Below, piece after piece: positions 33,538 to 42,207 of a stretch of DNA of 53,367 bases. The stretch spans positions 1-53,367 of the forward strand of contig JBAVOR010000027.1 in NCBI GenBank assembly GCA_049692255.1, written 5' to 3'. Position 1 is the stretch's first letter; each line of letters opens with the position of its first letter. Below the pieces are notes generated by a model. The model made no database searches and was not told the DNA's origin. It saw only the letters and a list, made by a program, of their open reading frames with translations. A program made the position numbers and the translations under genes. Source of the stretch: JBAVOR01 sp049692255 (lineage in GTDB: Bacteria > Babelota > Babeliae > Babelales > JACPOV01).

Positions 33538-33563
33538 TTCTACTTCGTTAACACTACGTAGAA
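33538..33563. repeat. R1-like hairpin without a tRNA
   Basis: TTCTAC (33538-33543) pairs with GTAGAA (33558-33563), with TTC and TAC as the opposed internal-loop triplets, as in the tRNA-Asp R1 copy. It lies between secD and the tRNA-Leu R1 copy, with two more GC-rich short hairpins near 33580-33620. Confidence 0.4.
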
Positions 33564-33655
33564 CAGGCGGCTTTGCAGTCGCGCTAACGCGCATTTACTA
33601 CGGCGGATAACCTCCGCAATTTTTCTATTAGCGTAAGCACAACTACCTGGCCGTG

Positions 33656-33702
33656 CCATACGAAGCTTGCCGAGCCGACAGGCACGGATAAGCGAAGTAT
33701 GG
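33656..33702 (-). repeat. R1 hairpin fused to the CCA end of tRNA-Leu
   Basis: On the tRNA strand CCATAC-TTC-GCTT ... AAGC-TTC-GTATGG with an inner GC-rich arm. 25 kb away from the three other copies, yet joined to the tRNA at the same base. Confidence 0.75.
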
Positions 33703-33786
33703 TGCCGAAGAGGGGACTCGAACCCCTACAGGATTTCTCCCACAGCCACCTCAAGGCTGCGTGTCTGCCAATTCCACCACCTCGGC
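33700..33786 (-). tRNA. tRNA-Leu (GAG), CCA encoded
   Basis: 87 bases with a long variable arm, as class II tRNAs have. The minus strand reads GCCGAGGTGGTGGAATTGG ... CTTCGGC-A-CCA, with anticodon loop TTGAGGT (GAG). Confidence 0.95.
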
Positions 33787-33802
33787 GCGGGTAATAGCCA
33801 AA

Positions 33803-33830
33803 AATGTACCAGAACTATCAGATTAATCAA
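33803..33830 (-). promoter_or_regulatory. possible tRNA-Leu promoter
   Basis: On the minus strand TTGATT (33830-33825), 16 bases, TACATT (33808-33803), 17 bases before the tRNA. Confidence 0.4.
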
Positions 33831-33848
33831 TGACTTTGCGCTATAAAA

Positions 33849-34481
33849 TTATGCTTGCGTATGCAATCTCGCCTGCTGTTGCCGTATTAAGTACTCCTTC
33901 AACGCGTATGCTGATGTGCAGAGTGCTTGTGACATATCTGTTCCTGGTCTAGGCATAAAATCGTGCATGTGACTAAGAGTATGCCAGCCAAGCACTATTT
34001 TAAGTGGTAGTGATTTTTCCGAACCAGTATAACGTGAAATATAATATATGCTCAGAATTCCGATCAAGGGCCCAGCTAACACAATAGATACATTCGCAAG
34101 AGCATTTTTTGTTAAATCATAATCAACTACGTGAGTACCTCCATTGCCAATAATGGGGACCCATTCTACGTACAATCCATCAACCTTAAAGCCGCACAAC
34201 AATGCCATCCCCGCATGACCCATCTCATGTGCCAATGTTATCCCCCGATCTGCCACATAGGCAATAGCAAGATCTTTTACTACTTTTCCCACCGGTGATT
34301 GAAGGTAAGAGAATTCTTTAGTGGCAGCTGGCTTCTCGCTTAATTCGGATGCTGTTGGAACAATATCATCATTACCATATCCCAATTGTGCGCGTTTACC
34401 AACGCCATGCAACAAACCAGAATTATTTAAAAAAAAGAAAGAATACAGAAAAATCAGAGCATATTTTTTAGAAAAGCGCAT
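33849..34481 (-). CDS. exported or membrane M50-like zinc protease
   Basis: 210 residues. An N-terminal hydrophobic segment (YALIFLYSFFFLNNSG) is followed by ITLAHEMGHAGMALLCGF, with HEMGH at 85-89, then NALANVSIVLAGPLIGILSI resembling the M50 site-2-protease NxxAGP region, and a C-terminal HDFMPRPGTDMSQAL in place of the usual LDG motif. M50 proteins cut membrane-bound substrates. The family placement is reasonable, but the third metal ligand is uncertain. Confidence 0.75.
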   Translation of the reverse strand: MRFSKKYALIFLYSFFFLNNSGLLHGVGKRAQLGYGNDDIVPTASELSEKPAATKEFSYLQSPVGKVVKDLAIAYVADRGITLAHEMGHAGMALLCGFKVDGLYVEWVPIIGNGGTHVVDYDLTKNALANVSIVLAGPLIGILSIYYISRYTGSEKSLPLKIVLGWHTLSHMHDFMPRPGTDMSQALCTSAYALKEYLIRQQQARLHTQA

Positions 34482-34581
34482 GAGATATAAACCTTTGCTG
34501 TTCGAAAGTTATTGATATTCACATGCTATCATATTTGTATTAAAGTGCCAAATATGCCTTGATTAATAAATTTTTTATTTA

Positions 34582-36468
34582 TTAATGCGTATTAAAAACT
34601 GGTTTTTCTTGCGCATGTTCAACGTGCGCTGCTTCAATGCCATGCTCTTCATGCTTTGCATTATCTGCTTGCGGCGCACTCACAACGGGAACGGCCACTG
34701 CTGGCAATGCTGGCATCTTTTGCACTATCGATCCCGCGGACTGCGACGGAGTTGGTGCATGCACATCGTGCGGCACATTAGCGACTTGAGAAGGCACTGG
34801 TTGCGCTGGCAGTTTTGGCATTGTTGCACTTGGCAATTGCGGCGCATGCGAATTCTGAGGAGCTCCTATTGGTTGCGCTGATGCTTGCTGCACGGTTGGC
34901 ATTGCTGGATGTGCCAGCTCTGCACTTACCGCTGGCCCTGCTTCGTGCAAATCAGATGCGAGTGCTGGTTGTGCAACAGCCACTGACGCTTCTTTTGTTT
35001 CTTCGTGCGTTGGCACCGCAGACGCTTCATGTTCTGCTGCAACTACTGGTGTTGCTATTGCTGCAACTGGTTTTGTTTTCTTTGTGCCAAAAATCCATTG
35101 ATACATTTCGGTGATCATCAGCTTTAACCCTTCATACACATACACGAATGGCAAACTGATCGTATGAATAATCGATCCAAACCAACTCTGCTTTTCTACT
35201 TTTTTTATCTCTTTGGGTTTTGCTACCACTGGCCCTTCTACCTTTTTTTCTGGCTCTTGTGCTGTTTTTTGTAAATCGATGCCCTTAGTTTTTAATGTAT
35301 CAAAAGAGCTTTGCATGATGCCCATCTTACTGCGCAGCTGTTCGATATGTTCAGTGAAATAGTTCATTAATGGCGTTTGCAGGTACTCATATAGCCCGAG
35401 AATGCTTTTGAACAGCCCATCTGTTTGGTAGTACAGTTCGCGCGCTTTTTCATCGCTCAATATTTTTTTAATGGTTTGAAAATTCTTCCATGCCATTGCT
35501 TGATAATCATTTGCTTTTTTAATTTGATTAGACACCATTTCCATCGTTGCATCGAGTTTATCATTGAGCTTTAAAAGATCTTTTAAATCACTTTGCAACT
35601 TCTCTACTTCTGCTTTTTTCTGTTCTGCATCATGCTCTATATCACGTTTTTCTTCAGAAAGCTCACCTTCTTTTTTGCGCTTAGCGTCGAGCTCTTCAAT
35701 CACTTCTTGTAATCGCTGGTCAAGATCACCAATATCGATACCCATTTTCAAAAGAAAGTGTTCCATTTCGGTATCTACTTTATTGCGTTTGACCAAATAA
35801 TCTGTGTTTAACAACACAATCTTATTGAATAGTTCATTAATTTGTTCAATAGTATCAACCGTCTGTTCAAGCGCTTGCCGCTTTAAATACCAGTTGCCCC
35901 CTTCAACGAGGTTGATATTATCGAGCCCCGAACTTTCTTCAAACAAAGGCCCTTTGACCTCTTCTTTTTTGGGTTCTTCTAATGGGGTAATAACAATTGG
36001 CGGTCCTGCTGGAGCAGGAGTTGGTGTTGGTGCTACGGGAGGATTTGCAGGCATGGGCAATGATGCTTGCGGTGCTGCTGCTTCTGGGGTTGGTGCCGGG
36101 ACTACCGGTGGAGGAGTGGGTGCTGGTGTTGGCGCATGAGCACTTTGCGCGTGTTCTTCATGCTTAGCCTCTTTAGCCGCTGCTTTTGCTTCTGCGTGTT
36201 GCTCCGCATGTTGCGCTGGACCACCTGCAGGTGCATTGCCGGCTGCCGCCGGCGGTTGAGTTGCTGGGCTCTGCGTTGGATTTGCTGCTGGCGTTGGCGA
36301 AGGAGCGCCCCCTGGCACTGCAGGCGAGGATGTTGGAATCGCAGCGGGTCCCGCAGTTGGAATTGTCGGGGGATTGGCAGCAAAGCTTACCGATAGTAAG
36401 GTGCCTGATACGATAATGCTTTGTGTTATTTTCATCAATAGCGTTTTTGTATTCATCGACTTATTCAT
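34582..36468 (-). CDS. exported Pro/Ala-rich coiled-coil protein
   Basis: 628 residues. Signal peptide near residues 12-30 (MKITQSIIVSGTLLSVSFA); the ATG at 36468 has GGAG ten bases upstream. About 31-165 is low-complexity Pro/Ala/His. About 180-400 is a long charged coiled coil (EVIEELDAKRKKEGELSEEK). An amphipathic stretch (SIIHTISLPFVYVYEGLKLM) near 435-455 may contact a membrane. The last 150 residues are again Ala/Pro/His-rich. The layout suggests a periplasmic or cell-wall-spanning structural protein. No family recognised. Confidence 0.75.
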   Translation of the reverse strand: MNKSMNTKTLLMKITQSIIVSGTLLSVSFAANPPTIPTAGPAAIPTSSPAVPGGAPSPTPAANPTQSPATQPPAAAGNAPAGGPAQHAEQHAEAKAAAKEAKHEEHAQSAHAPTPAPTPPPVVPAPTPEAAAPQASLPMPANPPVAPTPTPAPAGPPIVITPLEEPKKEEVKGPLFEESSGLDNINLVEGGNWYLKRQALEQTVDTIEQINELFNKIVLLNTDYLVKRNKVDTEMEHFLLKMGIDIGDLDQRLQEVIEELDAKRKKEGELSEEKRDIEHDAEQKKAEVEKLQSDLKDLLKLNDKLDATMEMVSNQIKKANDYQAMAWKNFQTIKKILSDEKARELYYQTDGLFKSILGLYEYLQTPLMNYFTEHIEQLRSKMGIMQSSFDTLKTKGIDLQKTAQEPEKKVEGPVVAKPKEIKKVEKQSWFGSIIHTISLPFVYVYEGLKLMITEMYQWIFGTKKTKPVAAIATPVVAAEHEASAVPTHEETKEASVAVAQPALASDLHEAGPAVSAELAHPAMPTVQQASAQPIGAPQNSHAPQLPSATMPKLPAQPVPSQVANVPHDVHAPTPSQSAGSIVQKMPALPAVAVPVVSAPQADNAKHEEHGIEAAHVEHAQEKPVFNTH

Positions 36469-36500
36469 AATCGGTAAGCTCCACTACGCAAAAATTAAAC

Positions 36501-36959
36501 TTATAACGTTTGAGAAAGATCTTTCAACTCTTCCATCAAACTATTAACTAACTCTTCAGCCTCTATTGAGGTATAGGCCCAACGGATACCCGATTCCACG
36601 CGTGTCAACGTTGAACGATCACATTTGATATCGATAATATCAATGCGCACAATATTCATCAAAGGATGTACGAGTGATGGTGCGCGCACTACACCCGCTC
36701 TTCCTAAGACACTATATGCCACGTTATTTTCGTCAAGAAAAGAAAGCATAACTTTTTTTTGCCATACCATATTGTGGTACCCTGCATGTTCTTTATGAAT
36801 CGAAAGCAATATGCTTTCTAACCCTTTAGGGTACATACACTGTACCGGCGTTGTATCTGGCAACCCTTTTTCAGAGAACGTTGCTAACACTCCTACCGTT
36901 CCTTTTTTGAGCACTTTAATTAAATCTTCGGGTAACTTTACCCCTACGTGTTTTGCCAT
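36501..36959 (-). CDS. pyridoxamine-phosphate-oxidase-like (FMN split-barrel) protein
   Basis: 152 residues. LPEDLIKVLKKGTVGVLATF, then GLPDTTPVQCMYPKGLESIL and KKVMLSFLDENNVAYSVLGRAG, follow the pattern of small PNPOx-like flavin-binding proteins. Not a full pdxH: too short and lacking its C-terminal domain. Substrate unknown. Lies alone between the Pro-rich gene and an R2 repeat. Confidence 0.72.
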   Translation of the reverse strand: MAKHVGVKLPEDLIKVLKKGTVGVLATFSEKGLPDTTPVQCMYPKGLESILLSIHKEHAGYHNMVWQKKVMLSFLDENNVAYSVLGRAGVVRAPSLVHPLMNIVRIDIIDIKCDRSTLTRVESGIRWAYTSIEAEELVNSLMEELKDLSQTL

Positions 36960-37123
36960 AATTCTCCATATGGATTAATATAGATAGGTTATCTGAAATA
37001 ACTTTTTTATGTGAAAATAATCTATTAATTTTCTCTAAAAAAGATGATTGTTCTTAGTATACCACACGTGTCAAGCCCCCCAAGGATTTTGTAACACAAA
37101 AAGATAAAGCTGGCATCAAAAAA

Positions 37124-37235
37124 GCGCTCATCTTGCCTGCGCGCCGAAGTCCGCCAATACCAAAGGGGTAGATAAGCATAGGCTGCAAGGGAACATGAGA
37201 TGCTCGATATCCTTCGACAGGCTCAGGACGAGCGC
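37124..37235. repeat. R2 palindromic repeat, copy c
   Basis: Begins GCGCTCAT and ends with CCTTCGACAGGCTCAGGACGAGCGC. Its right end overlaps the last codons and stop of the DUF4381 gene, so the repeat supplies that protein's C-terminus. Confidence 0.7.
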
Positions 37236-37762
37236 GAAAGATCATCTGCTTTTTGTTGCTGCTTATACAGCTGCTCAAGCGAATCAATAATGGTACAAGA
37301 ACGGCCTAAATCATCTTTCATACGTTCAAGAGCTGCATTTTGTTGTGCAAATTTACTGTATTGCGCCCCCGTCATAATCTGCTCACTTGCGGCGCGCAGA
37401 TCATCAGTAATAGGTAACCGCTCTAATGCACGGATAAACTCTTCATCCGTCATGCCAGCAGCAAAATGAAACCGTGCTTTACAATACTCTTTTAACGCGC
37501 TAGTGATACGCACATAAAATGCATCTGAATCATGAGCAGCATGAAAAAATAGGGGGTCCAGCGCGCGCATACTTGTCATCGCCTGTTGATAAGAATTGAA
37601 TGGTGTGCGGCGCTTACATAGTCGATAGAGTATAGTAATAATAGCACAGACAACAGCTATTATTACTATACCCAATGCAACTCTTACCCACACGCGCGAT
37701 AACAATGGTGTATACCAAATATCATACAGTTCAAAAAGAGGTATGTGCGGTTGTTCGTTCAT
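37223..37762 (-). CDS. DUF4381-family membrane protein
   Basis: 179 residues. An extracytoplasmic start, one span (VALGIVIIAVVCAIITILYR) and a cytoplasmic helical part containing FYVRITSALKEYCKARFHFA and EEFIRALERL. DUF4381 proteins accompany MoxR ATPases and DUF58 proteins. Here DUF58 is directly upstream, but no MoxR or von Willebrand gene is in the window. The final residues (DDLSRSS) come from the R2 repeat, so the C-terminus may have been rewritten. Confidence 0.8.
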   Translation of the reverse strand: MNEQPHIPLFELYDIWYTPLLSRVWVRVALGIVIIAVVCAIITILYRLCKRRTPFNSYQQAMTSMRALDPLFFHAAHDSDAFYVRITSALKEYCKARFHFAAGMTDEEFIRALERLPITDDLRAASEQIMTGAQYSKFAQQNAALERMKDDLGRSCTIIDSLEQLYKQQQKADDLSRSS

Positions 37763-37779
37763 CGATACCCTTCTATATA

Positions 37780-38634
37780 TTAAAGATGTACTTGTTTTAA
37801 ACGTAACACATGCGCAAACTGCTCTACGGTTAACGTTGGGTTAACATCAACCATGCCAACGGCATATCGTTGAAACAACTGTTCTTGTTGTTTCAATCGT
37901 TGCGTAATGTATGCTTGTAGAGCAACTGTATCATATGATTGATACAACAGATCGGTTTCTAAATCTTGCAGCATCAATGCCCCACTTTGTCCAATATGTT
38001 TTTCAAGTGCATCTAAACAACGCACAAAGATAACCTCGTGCCGTTGCGTAAGCATGCGTATACTTTCAAGCGTTTCGTCGATGCCATCAGAAATAATAAA
38101 CACAATTGATGGTTGTTTTTGTACATGCATCAGATGATCAATAGCAACACGAAGCTCACTTTTTTTACCAACCGGCTGCGCGCTAAGTAACTGCTCAAGC
38201 ACATAATAACCATGGACCATGCCACGCCCTGGCCGCACGTACTGTTCCACGCGATCGGTATATAACAATAAAGAAACAATGTCACGTGCATAAATACCCG
38301 CCATTGCCAATACTCCAGCAATGGTATGCATAAATTCTTGTTTTGCATGGGAGCCAGAACCGTACTCATTTGATGCAGAAACGTCGAGCACAACAGTGAC
38401 GTGGCGACTCCGTTCTTGTCGAAACTCTTTGACCAACAGTTTCGACATGCGTGCTGAACTTTTCCAATCAACAAAACGAATATCGGAACCCAACTGATAT
38501 TCAGATAACTGATCAAATTCGAAACCGGTTCCACGTGCACGGGTGCGAAAATCTCCCACTAATAAGCTATTTAAAACGCGCCGTGTTTGCACCGTAATTA
38601 ATCGTGCTTTTTGCAAGATTTCAGAACGATTCAT
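37780..38634 (-). CDS. DUF58-family protein (MoxR-associated, vWA-like)
   Basis: 284 residues from the ATG at 38634 with AAGGGA upstream. The DUF58 signature is GDFRTRARGTGFEFDQLSEY then DIRFVDWKSSARMSKLLVKE, followed by a vWA-like fold with VTVVLDVSASNEYGSGSHAK (MIDAS-type DxSxS) and IVFIISDGIDETLESIRML. Such proteins work with MoxR ATPases as chaperone systems. The start lies 10 bases after the serS stop, so it is in the serS transcript. Confidence 0.88.
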   Translation of the reverse strand: MNRSEILQKARLITVQTRRVLNSLLVGDFRTRARGTGFEFDQLSEYQLGSDIRFVDWKSSARMSKLLVKEFRQERSRHVTVVLDVSASNEYGSGSHAKQEFMHTIAGVLAMAGIYARDIVSLLLYTDRVEQYVRPGRGMVHGYYVLEQLLSAQPVGKKSELRVAIDHLMHVQKQPSIVFIISDGIDETLESIRMLTQRHEVIFVRCLDALEKHIGQSGALMLQDLETDLLYQSYDTVALQAYITQRLKQQEQLFQRYAVGMVDVNPTLTVEQFAHVLRLKQVHL

Positions 38635-38644
38635 ACCATTCCCT

Positions 38645-39877
38645 TTACGCACCGTACTGTTTTAAAATATCGGGTATTCGTACCGATCCATCTGGCTGTT
38701 GATAATTTTCAAGTAGCGCAACCATAAGGCGCGGCAATGCTAATGATGAGCCATTGAGCGTATATGCAAGTGTTGGCTTACTGCCTGCGCTTGCACGATA
38801 GCGTACTGCCGCACGCCGTGCTTGAAAGTCGGTACAGTTACTGCAAGAAGACACCTCATAAAATGCATTTTGCCCAGGCATCCATACTTCAATATCATAC
38901 GTACGCGCGGAAGGAAATGAACAATCCTGTGTTGCCAGTAAAGAAATGCGATACGACAATTCCAGCATCTGTAATAGCTCTTGTGCGCACGTAACCATGC
39001 GTTCTAATTCAGCATCTGCTTGGGTTGGTTCACAAAAGGTGAACAGCTCTACTTTTTCAAATTGATGAATGCGAATGAGGCCACGTTCAGTAGCACCGTA
39101 ACCACCCGCTTCTCGTCTAAAACAGCTTGTCCATGCAGTCATGCGCACAGGCAATTCTGCACTTTCAAAAATGTGATCGCGATACATATTAAGCAAATTA
39201 ACTTCTGCCGTTGGTGTGAGAAAAAGAGTATCTTCAGAAACTTGATACACCTGATCCCGAAATTTAGGAAAATTACTGGATGCAATTAATGACGCTTCAT
39301 TAACGAGATACGGCGGAATTACCAATGAATAGCCATGTTTCTGGTTATGTTCTATCATCAAGCGCGTTAATGCATACACCAACCGTGCTCCCTGCCCTTT
39401 ATATAACGCAAACTGACTACCAGTCATACGAGCGGCAGCAGCAAAATCGAACCACCCCAGTGCAGTGCCTAATTCAAGATGGTTTTTAGGAGTAAACGCA
39501 AAATGGGGTACCGTGCCCCACTCAGTTACTACGGCATTCGCTTCTTTAAATCCTACCGGTAAATCATCTGAAGGTAAGTTCGGACATGCTAAATATAGCT
39601 GTTGAAACTGAGCTTGTACTGCATGCAGATCTTGTTCTGTTTCTTTTAGCTCTTTTGCCAGCGCAATAGACGCATCACGCAATGCTTGGGTAACTCCCCC
39701 TTTACCCTGCTGTGCTAACTCATTTTTTTTGTGACGCACTGTTTCTACCTGCATCTGCAACGCACGCACTTGCTTGTCTAATGCTACTAACTGTGCGCCA
39801 TCAAATGTGGGATCTTTTTTATGAATACGAGCCACAGTCCCTTCAGGGTCATGGCGTAAAATAGTCAAATCTATCAT
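38645..39877 (-). CDS. serS: seryl-tRNA synthetase
   Basis: 410 residues. An N-terminal coiled-coil arm (about 25-105) binds the long arm of tRNA-Ser. Class II motifs are TSCFRREAGGYGATERGLIR (motif 2) and NGSSLALPRLMVALLENYQ (motif 3). Also present is VSSCSNCTDFQARRAAVRYR. It attaches serine to tRNA-Ser in the cytoplasm. First gene of a serS-DUF58-DUF4381 run; an R2 repeat lies upstream. Confidence 0.97.
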   Translation of the reverse strand: MIDLTILRHDPEGTVARIHKKDPTFDGAQLVALDKQVRALQMQVETVRHKKNELAQQGKGGVTQALRDASIALAKELKETEQDLHAVQAQFQQLYLACPNLPSDDLPVGFKEANAVVTEWGTVPHFAFTPKNHLELGTALGWFDFAAAARMTGSQFALYKGQGARLVYALTRLMIEHNQKHGYSLVIPPYLVNEASLIASSNFPKFRDQVYQVSEDTLFLTPTAEVNLLNMYRDHIFESAELPVRMTAWTSCFRREAGGYGATERGLIRIHQFEKVELFTFCEPTQADAELERMVTCAQELLQMLELSYRISLLATQDCSFPSARTYDIEVWMPGQNAFYEVSSCSNCTDFQARRAAVRYRASAGSKPTLAYTLNGSSLALPRLMVALLENYQQPDGSVRIPDILKQYGA

Positions 39878-39926
39878 GTTTTCTCAACTTTACCATTAAA
39901 AAGAGCGTGCCTCTGTAACCAGATTT

Positions 39927-40036
39927 GCGCTCGCCCTGAGTGCCCGACGGAGCATTGGCGCAGTCGGGTGTATCGAAGGGTATCGGACGCTCTTATCCCT
40001 CGATACAATTGCTGCGCAATCACTCGGGATGAGCGC
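39927..40036. repeat. R2 palindromic repeat, copy d
   Basis: In the opposite orientation to copy a: begins GCGCTCGCCCTGAGTG and ends CACTCGGGATGAGCGC, with TATCGAAGGGTATCG and CCTCGATACAATTGC inside. It separates serS from HU. Confidence 0.8.
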
Positions 40037-40110
40037 TTTTTCTATACCTCGCTTATTCTAGTAAAGTACCTAAAATTAACTCTTTTGAAAAGATACAGCC
40101 AGATGCCTAC

Positions 40111-40147
40111 AAAAAAAGGAGGCCTTTCGATTACTCGAAAAGCCTCC
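40111..40147 (-). terminator. rho-independent terminator of the HU gene
   Basis: GGAGGCCTTTCGA (40118-40130) pairs with TCGAAAAGCCTCC (40135-40147) with one mismatch and a TTAC loop. On the minus strand seven T follow. Confidence 0.9.
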
Positions 40148-40173
40148 GCTTTATTTCTTATAATAGATGCGTA

Positions 40174-40452
40174 TTAGATCGAGCGCACTACTTCGCGTAA
40201 TGCTTTGCCCGGCTTAAATTTAGGAACATTAATTGCCGGTAAATCAATACGTTGTTTTGTTGCTGGATTAATACCTTTGCGTGCAGGACGACGAGAAATT
40301 GACCAGGTGCCAAAGCTTGCCCACTGTACTTTATCACCTTTTTTGAGCGCTCGTTGCACAGTGCGTGCTAAGCTATCGAGTAAGCGAGCAACATCTTTTT
40401 TGCTGAACATAGTTTCTTCAGCAAGCGAATCGATTAATTGGCTCTTGTTCAT
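40174..40452 (-). CDS. HU-family histone-like DNA-binding protein
   Basis: 92 residues from the ATG with AAGGAG six bases upstream (a TTG directly before is not needed). MNKSQLIDSLAEETMFSKKD is the HU start; ASFGTWSISRRPARKGINPA and VPKFKPGKALREVV are the beta-arm and C-terminal signatures. HU bends and compacts DNA as a dimer. Monocistronic with its own terminator. Confidence 0.95.
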   Translation of the reverse strand: MNKSQLIDSLAEETMFSKKDVARLLDSLARTVQRALKKGDKVQWASFGTWSISRRPARKGINPATKQRIDLPAINVPKFKPGKALREVVRSI

Positions 40453-40545
40453 CAAGAACTCCTTAGGTTAGTATGGTTTTTTAAAAGCACTTGAACAGTC
40501 TCATTAGTACTCTTCTTTTTTATTTCCTATGGTAAACTGGTGGTA

Positions 40546-40657
40546 TAGCTTATTTTGATTTACAGGTTTGTCAAATTATGACCAAAAAAATTGCATTAAA
40601 AGGCTTTTTAAAATAGCCAGTTTTTTCGCACTCAAGCATACGTTTCAAAATAAGCTA
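40546..40657. repeat. 13-bp inverted repeat in the HU/tatD divergent region
   Basis: TAGCTTATTTTGA at 40546-40558 recurs in reverse complement at 40645-40657, exactly. The two arms frame the divergent intergenic space between the HU and tatD genes. Confidence 0.5.
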
Positions 40658-40703
40658 CAATACGCACTATTACAGTACATATCATAAAAAGGTGATTGCC
40701 GCT

Positions 40704-41519
40704 ATGCTTATTGACACGCATTGTCATATCAATTTAATGGTAAAAAAAGAATTCGATCGTGCATTAAACGCACTAGAAATTGCGCATGCAACAGACATTA
40801 TTGAAGCTGCACGCGTTCATGATGTTACCACCATACTTAATGTGGGCACCAGCGTTATAGAAAGTAAAAATTCAGTTGCGTTGGCTCAAGCATACAAAAA
40901 TGTTTATGCTGCCATTGGTATCCACCCTAATGATGCCACAGAACAGTGGCGCGCCGATGTGCAAGAACTGCATGCGCTCGTTCAAGAAAAAGAAAAAAAT
41001 AACATTGTTGCCGTTGGTGAAATAGGGTTTGATAAACATTATCCTGATTACAACATACAACGCCAAAAAGATGTCTTTCGCGCACAAGTTGATATGGCCC
41101 TCGCATCTAACTTACCCATTTTAATTCATTCACGCGATGCAACCGATGAAACATTGTATGCAATAGATGAATACAGCAAACAAGGATTGCGTGGCGTTGT
41201 CCATTGCTTTTCTGACCCGCTCCCTATCGCACACGAATATATCACGCGTAATTTTTTAATTGGCATGGGGGGCACCGTTACCTACCCAAAAAATCATGCA
41301 CTGCGTACTGTGGCAACTACAGTACCATTAGAAAAAATAGTTTTAGAAACTGATGCGCCCTATTTGCCACCACAAGAGTTACGGGGCAAGCAAAATCATC
41401 CCCAATATATCCAAGTAATTGCCCGATTTATTGCACAACTACGCGGCGAATCGTACGAACATGTCGCACAAGTAACGACTGACAATGCCAATGGGCTTTT
41501 GCGCTTGAGAGAAATGTAA
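40704..41519 (+). CDS. tatD: TatD-family metal-dependent deoxyribonuclease
   Basis: 271 residues from the ATG at 40704 with AAGGTGA upstream. Metal ligands are in DTHCHINLMV, VAVGEIGFDKHYPD, PILIHSRDATDE, GVVHCFSDP and VLETDAPYLPP. TatD proteins are 3'-5' exonucleases linked to DNA repair. Its last 150 bases are duplicated at 41943-42092. Confidence 0.95.
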   Translation: MLIDTHCHINLMVKKEFDRALNALEIAHATDIIEAARVHDVTTILNVGTSVIESKNSVALAQAYKNVYAAIGIHPNDATEQWRADVQELHALVQEKEKNNIVAVGEIGFDKHYPDYNIQRQKDVFRAQVDMALASNLPILIHSRDATDETLYAIDEYSKQGLRGVVHCFSDPLPIAHEYITRNFLIGMGGTVTYPKNHALRTVATTVPLEKIVLETDAPYLPPQELRGKQNHPQYIQVIARFIAQLRGESYEHVAQVTTDNANGLLRLREM

Positions 41520-41608
41520 GAGTTCAAAAAGTTCAAAACTATTGCTATGCAGCTGTTATTTTCAGCACAATTAAAAGTGTGCTGATAGTATTAAAAAAGG
41601 AGGTTATT

Positions 41609-41935
41609 ATGAAAAAACTATGTCATTTTTTTATATTTCTGGCATGTGCATGGGCGCATACTGTTCACAGCGATGTAATGATAATCAATAATACGGCCAT
41701 TACCATTGAAGCACGTTTACATAATCCTTCATATAGAAGACTAAGAGGAGAATCTGGTCCCATAGCACCTTCCCAGGCCGGCGAAATAGCAATAATGAGC
41801 GGCATGCATGCATATTTAGAAATCAAACAATCTGGTAGCCAATATGAATGGCAACCATCTTTATACATTGATCTGGACCATGCCTATGCCATTACGCAAC
41901 ACCCTGATGGCAAATTTCAGATCACTCAACAGTAA
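41609..41935 (+). CDS. small exported protein, duplicated family copy A
   Basis: 108 residues from the ATG with a perfect AAGGAGG. Signal peptide MKKLCHFFIFLACAWAHTVHS. The mature part starts DVMIINNTAITIEARLHNPS and continues GPIAPSQAGEIAIMSG, a short beta-rich protein. The next copy (42208-42579) is nearly identical in DNA over the first half of the mature part. Function unknown; probably secreted. Confidence 0.8.
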   Translation: MKKLCHFFIFLACAWAHTVHSDVMIINNTAITIEARLHNPSYRRLRGESGPIAPSQAGEIAIMSGMHAYLEIKQSGSQYEWQPSLYIDLDHAYAITQHPDGKFQITQQ

Positions 41936-41942
41936 TATTTCC

Positions 41943-42092
41943 CCACAAGAGTTACGGGGCAAGCAAAATCATCCCCAATATATCCAAGTAATTGCCCGAT
42001 TTATTGCACAACTACGCGGCACATTGTATGAGCATGTCGCGCAAGTAACGACTGACAATGCCAATGGGCTTTTGCATTTGTTAGGTATCTAA
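41943..42092 (+). pseudogene. duplicated 3' end of tatD
   Basis: The first 78 bases are identical to 41370-41447 in tatD. The rest has about 14 differences and still ends in a stop at the same place. There is no start codon or domain: this is a by-product of the tandem duplication. Protein reading: QELRGKQNHPQYIQVIARF and so on. Confidence 0.92.
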
Positions 42093-42207
42093 CAAAGAAA
42101 AGTTCGAAACCATTGCAATAGAACACCTGTTTTGCATAACTTGAAAGAGAACAAGCGTACCTATTCGTTTCTAAGCTTGTGAATCTACACAGTATGTGGA
42201 GGTTGCT

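Noticed and set aside
36102..36383. Frames antisense to or shifted within the Pro/Ala-rich gene
   Set aside because: Low-complexity codons keep several frames open by chance. Only the 34582-36468 frame has a signal peptide and a coiled coil.
37054..37287. Minus-strand frame over R2 copy c
   Set aside because: The content is repeat sequence; the overlapping DUF4381 gene in another frame is real.
11545..40036. Repeats considered as CRISPR
   Set aside because: Copies are few, kilobases apart and in both orientations, with no regular spacers and no cas genes.
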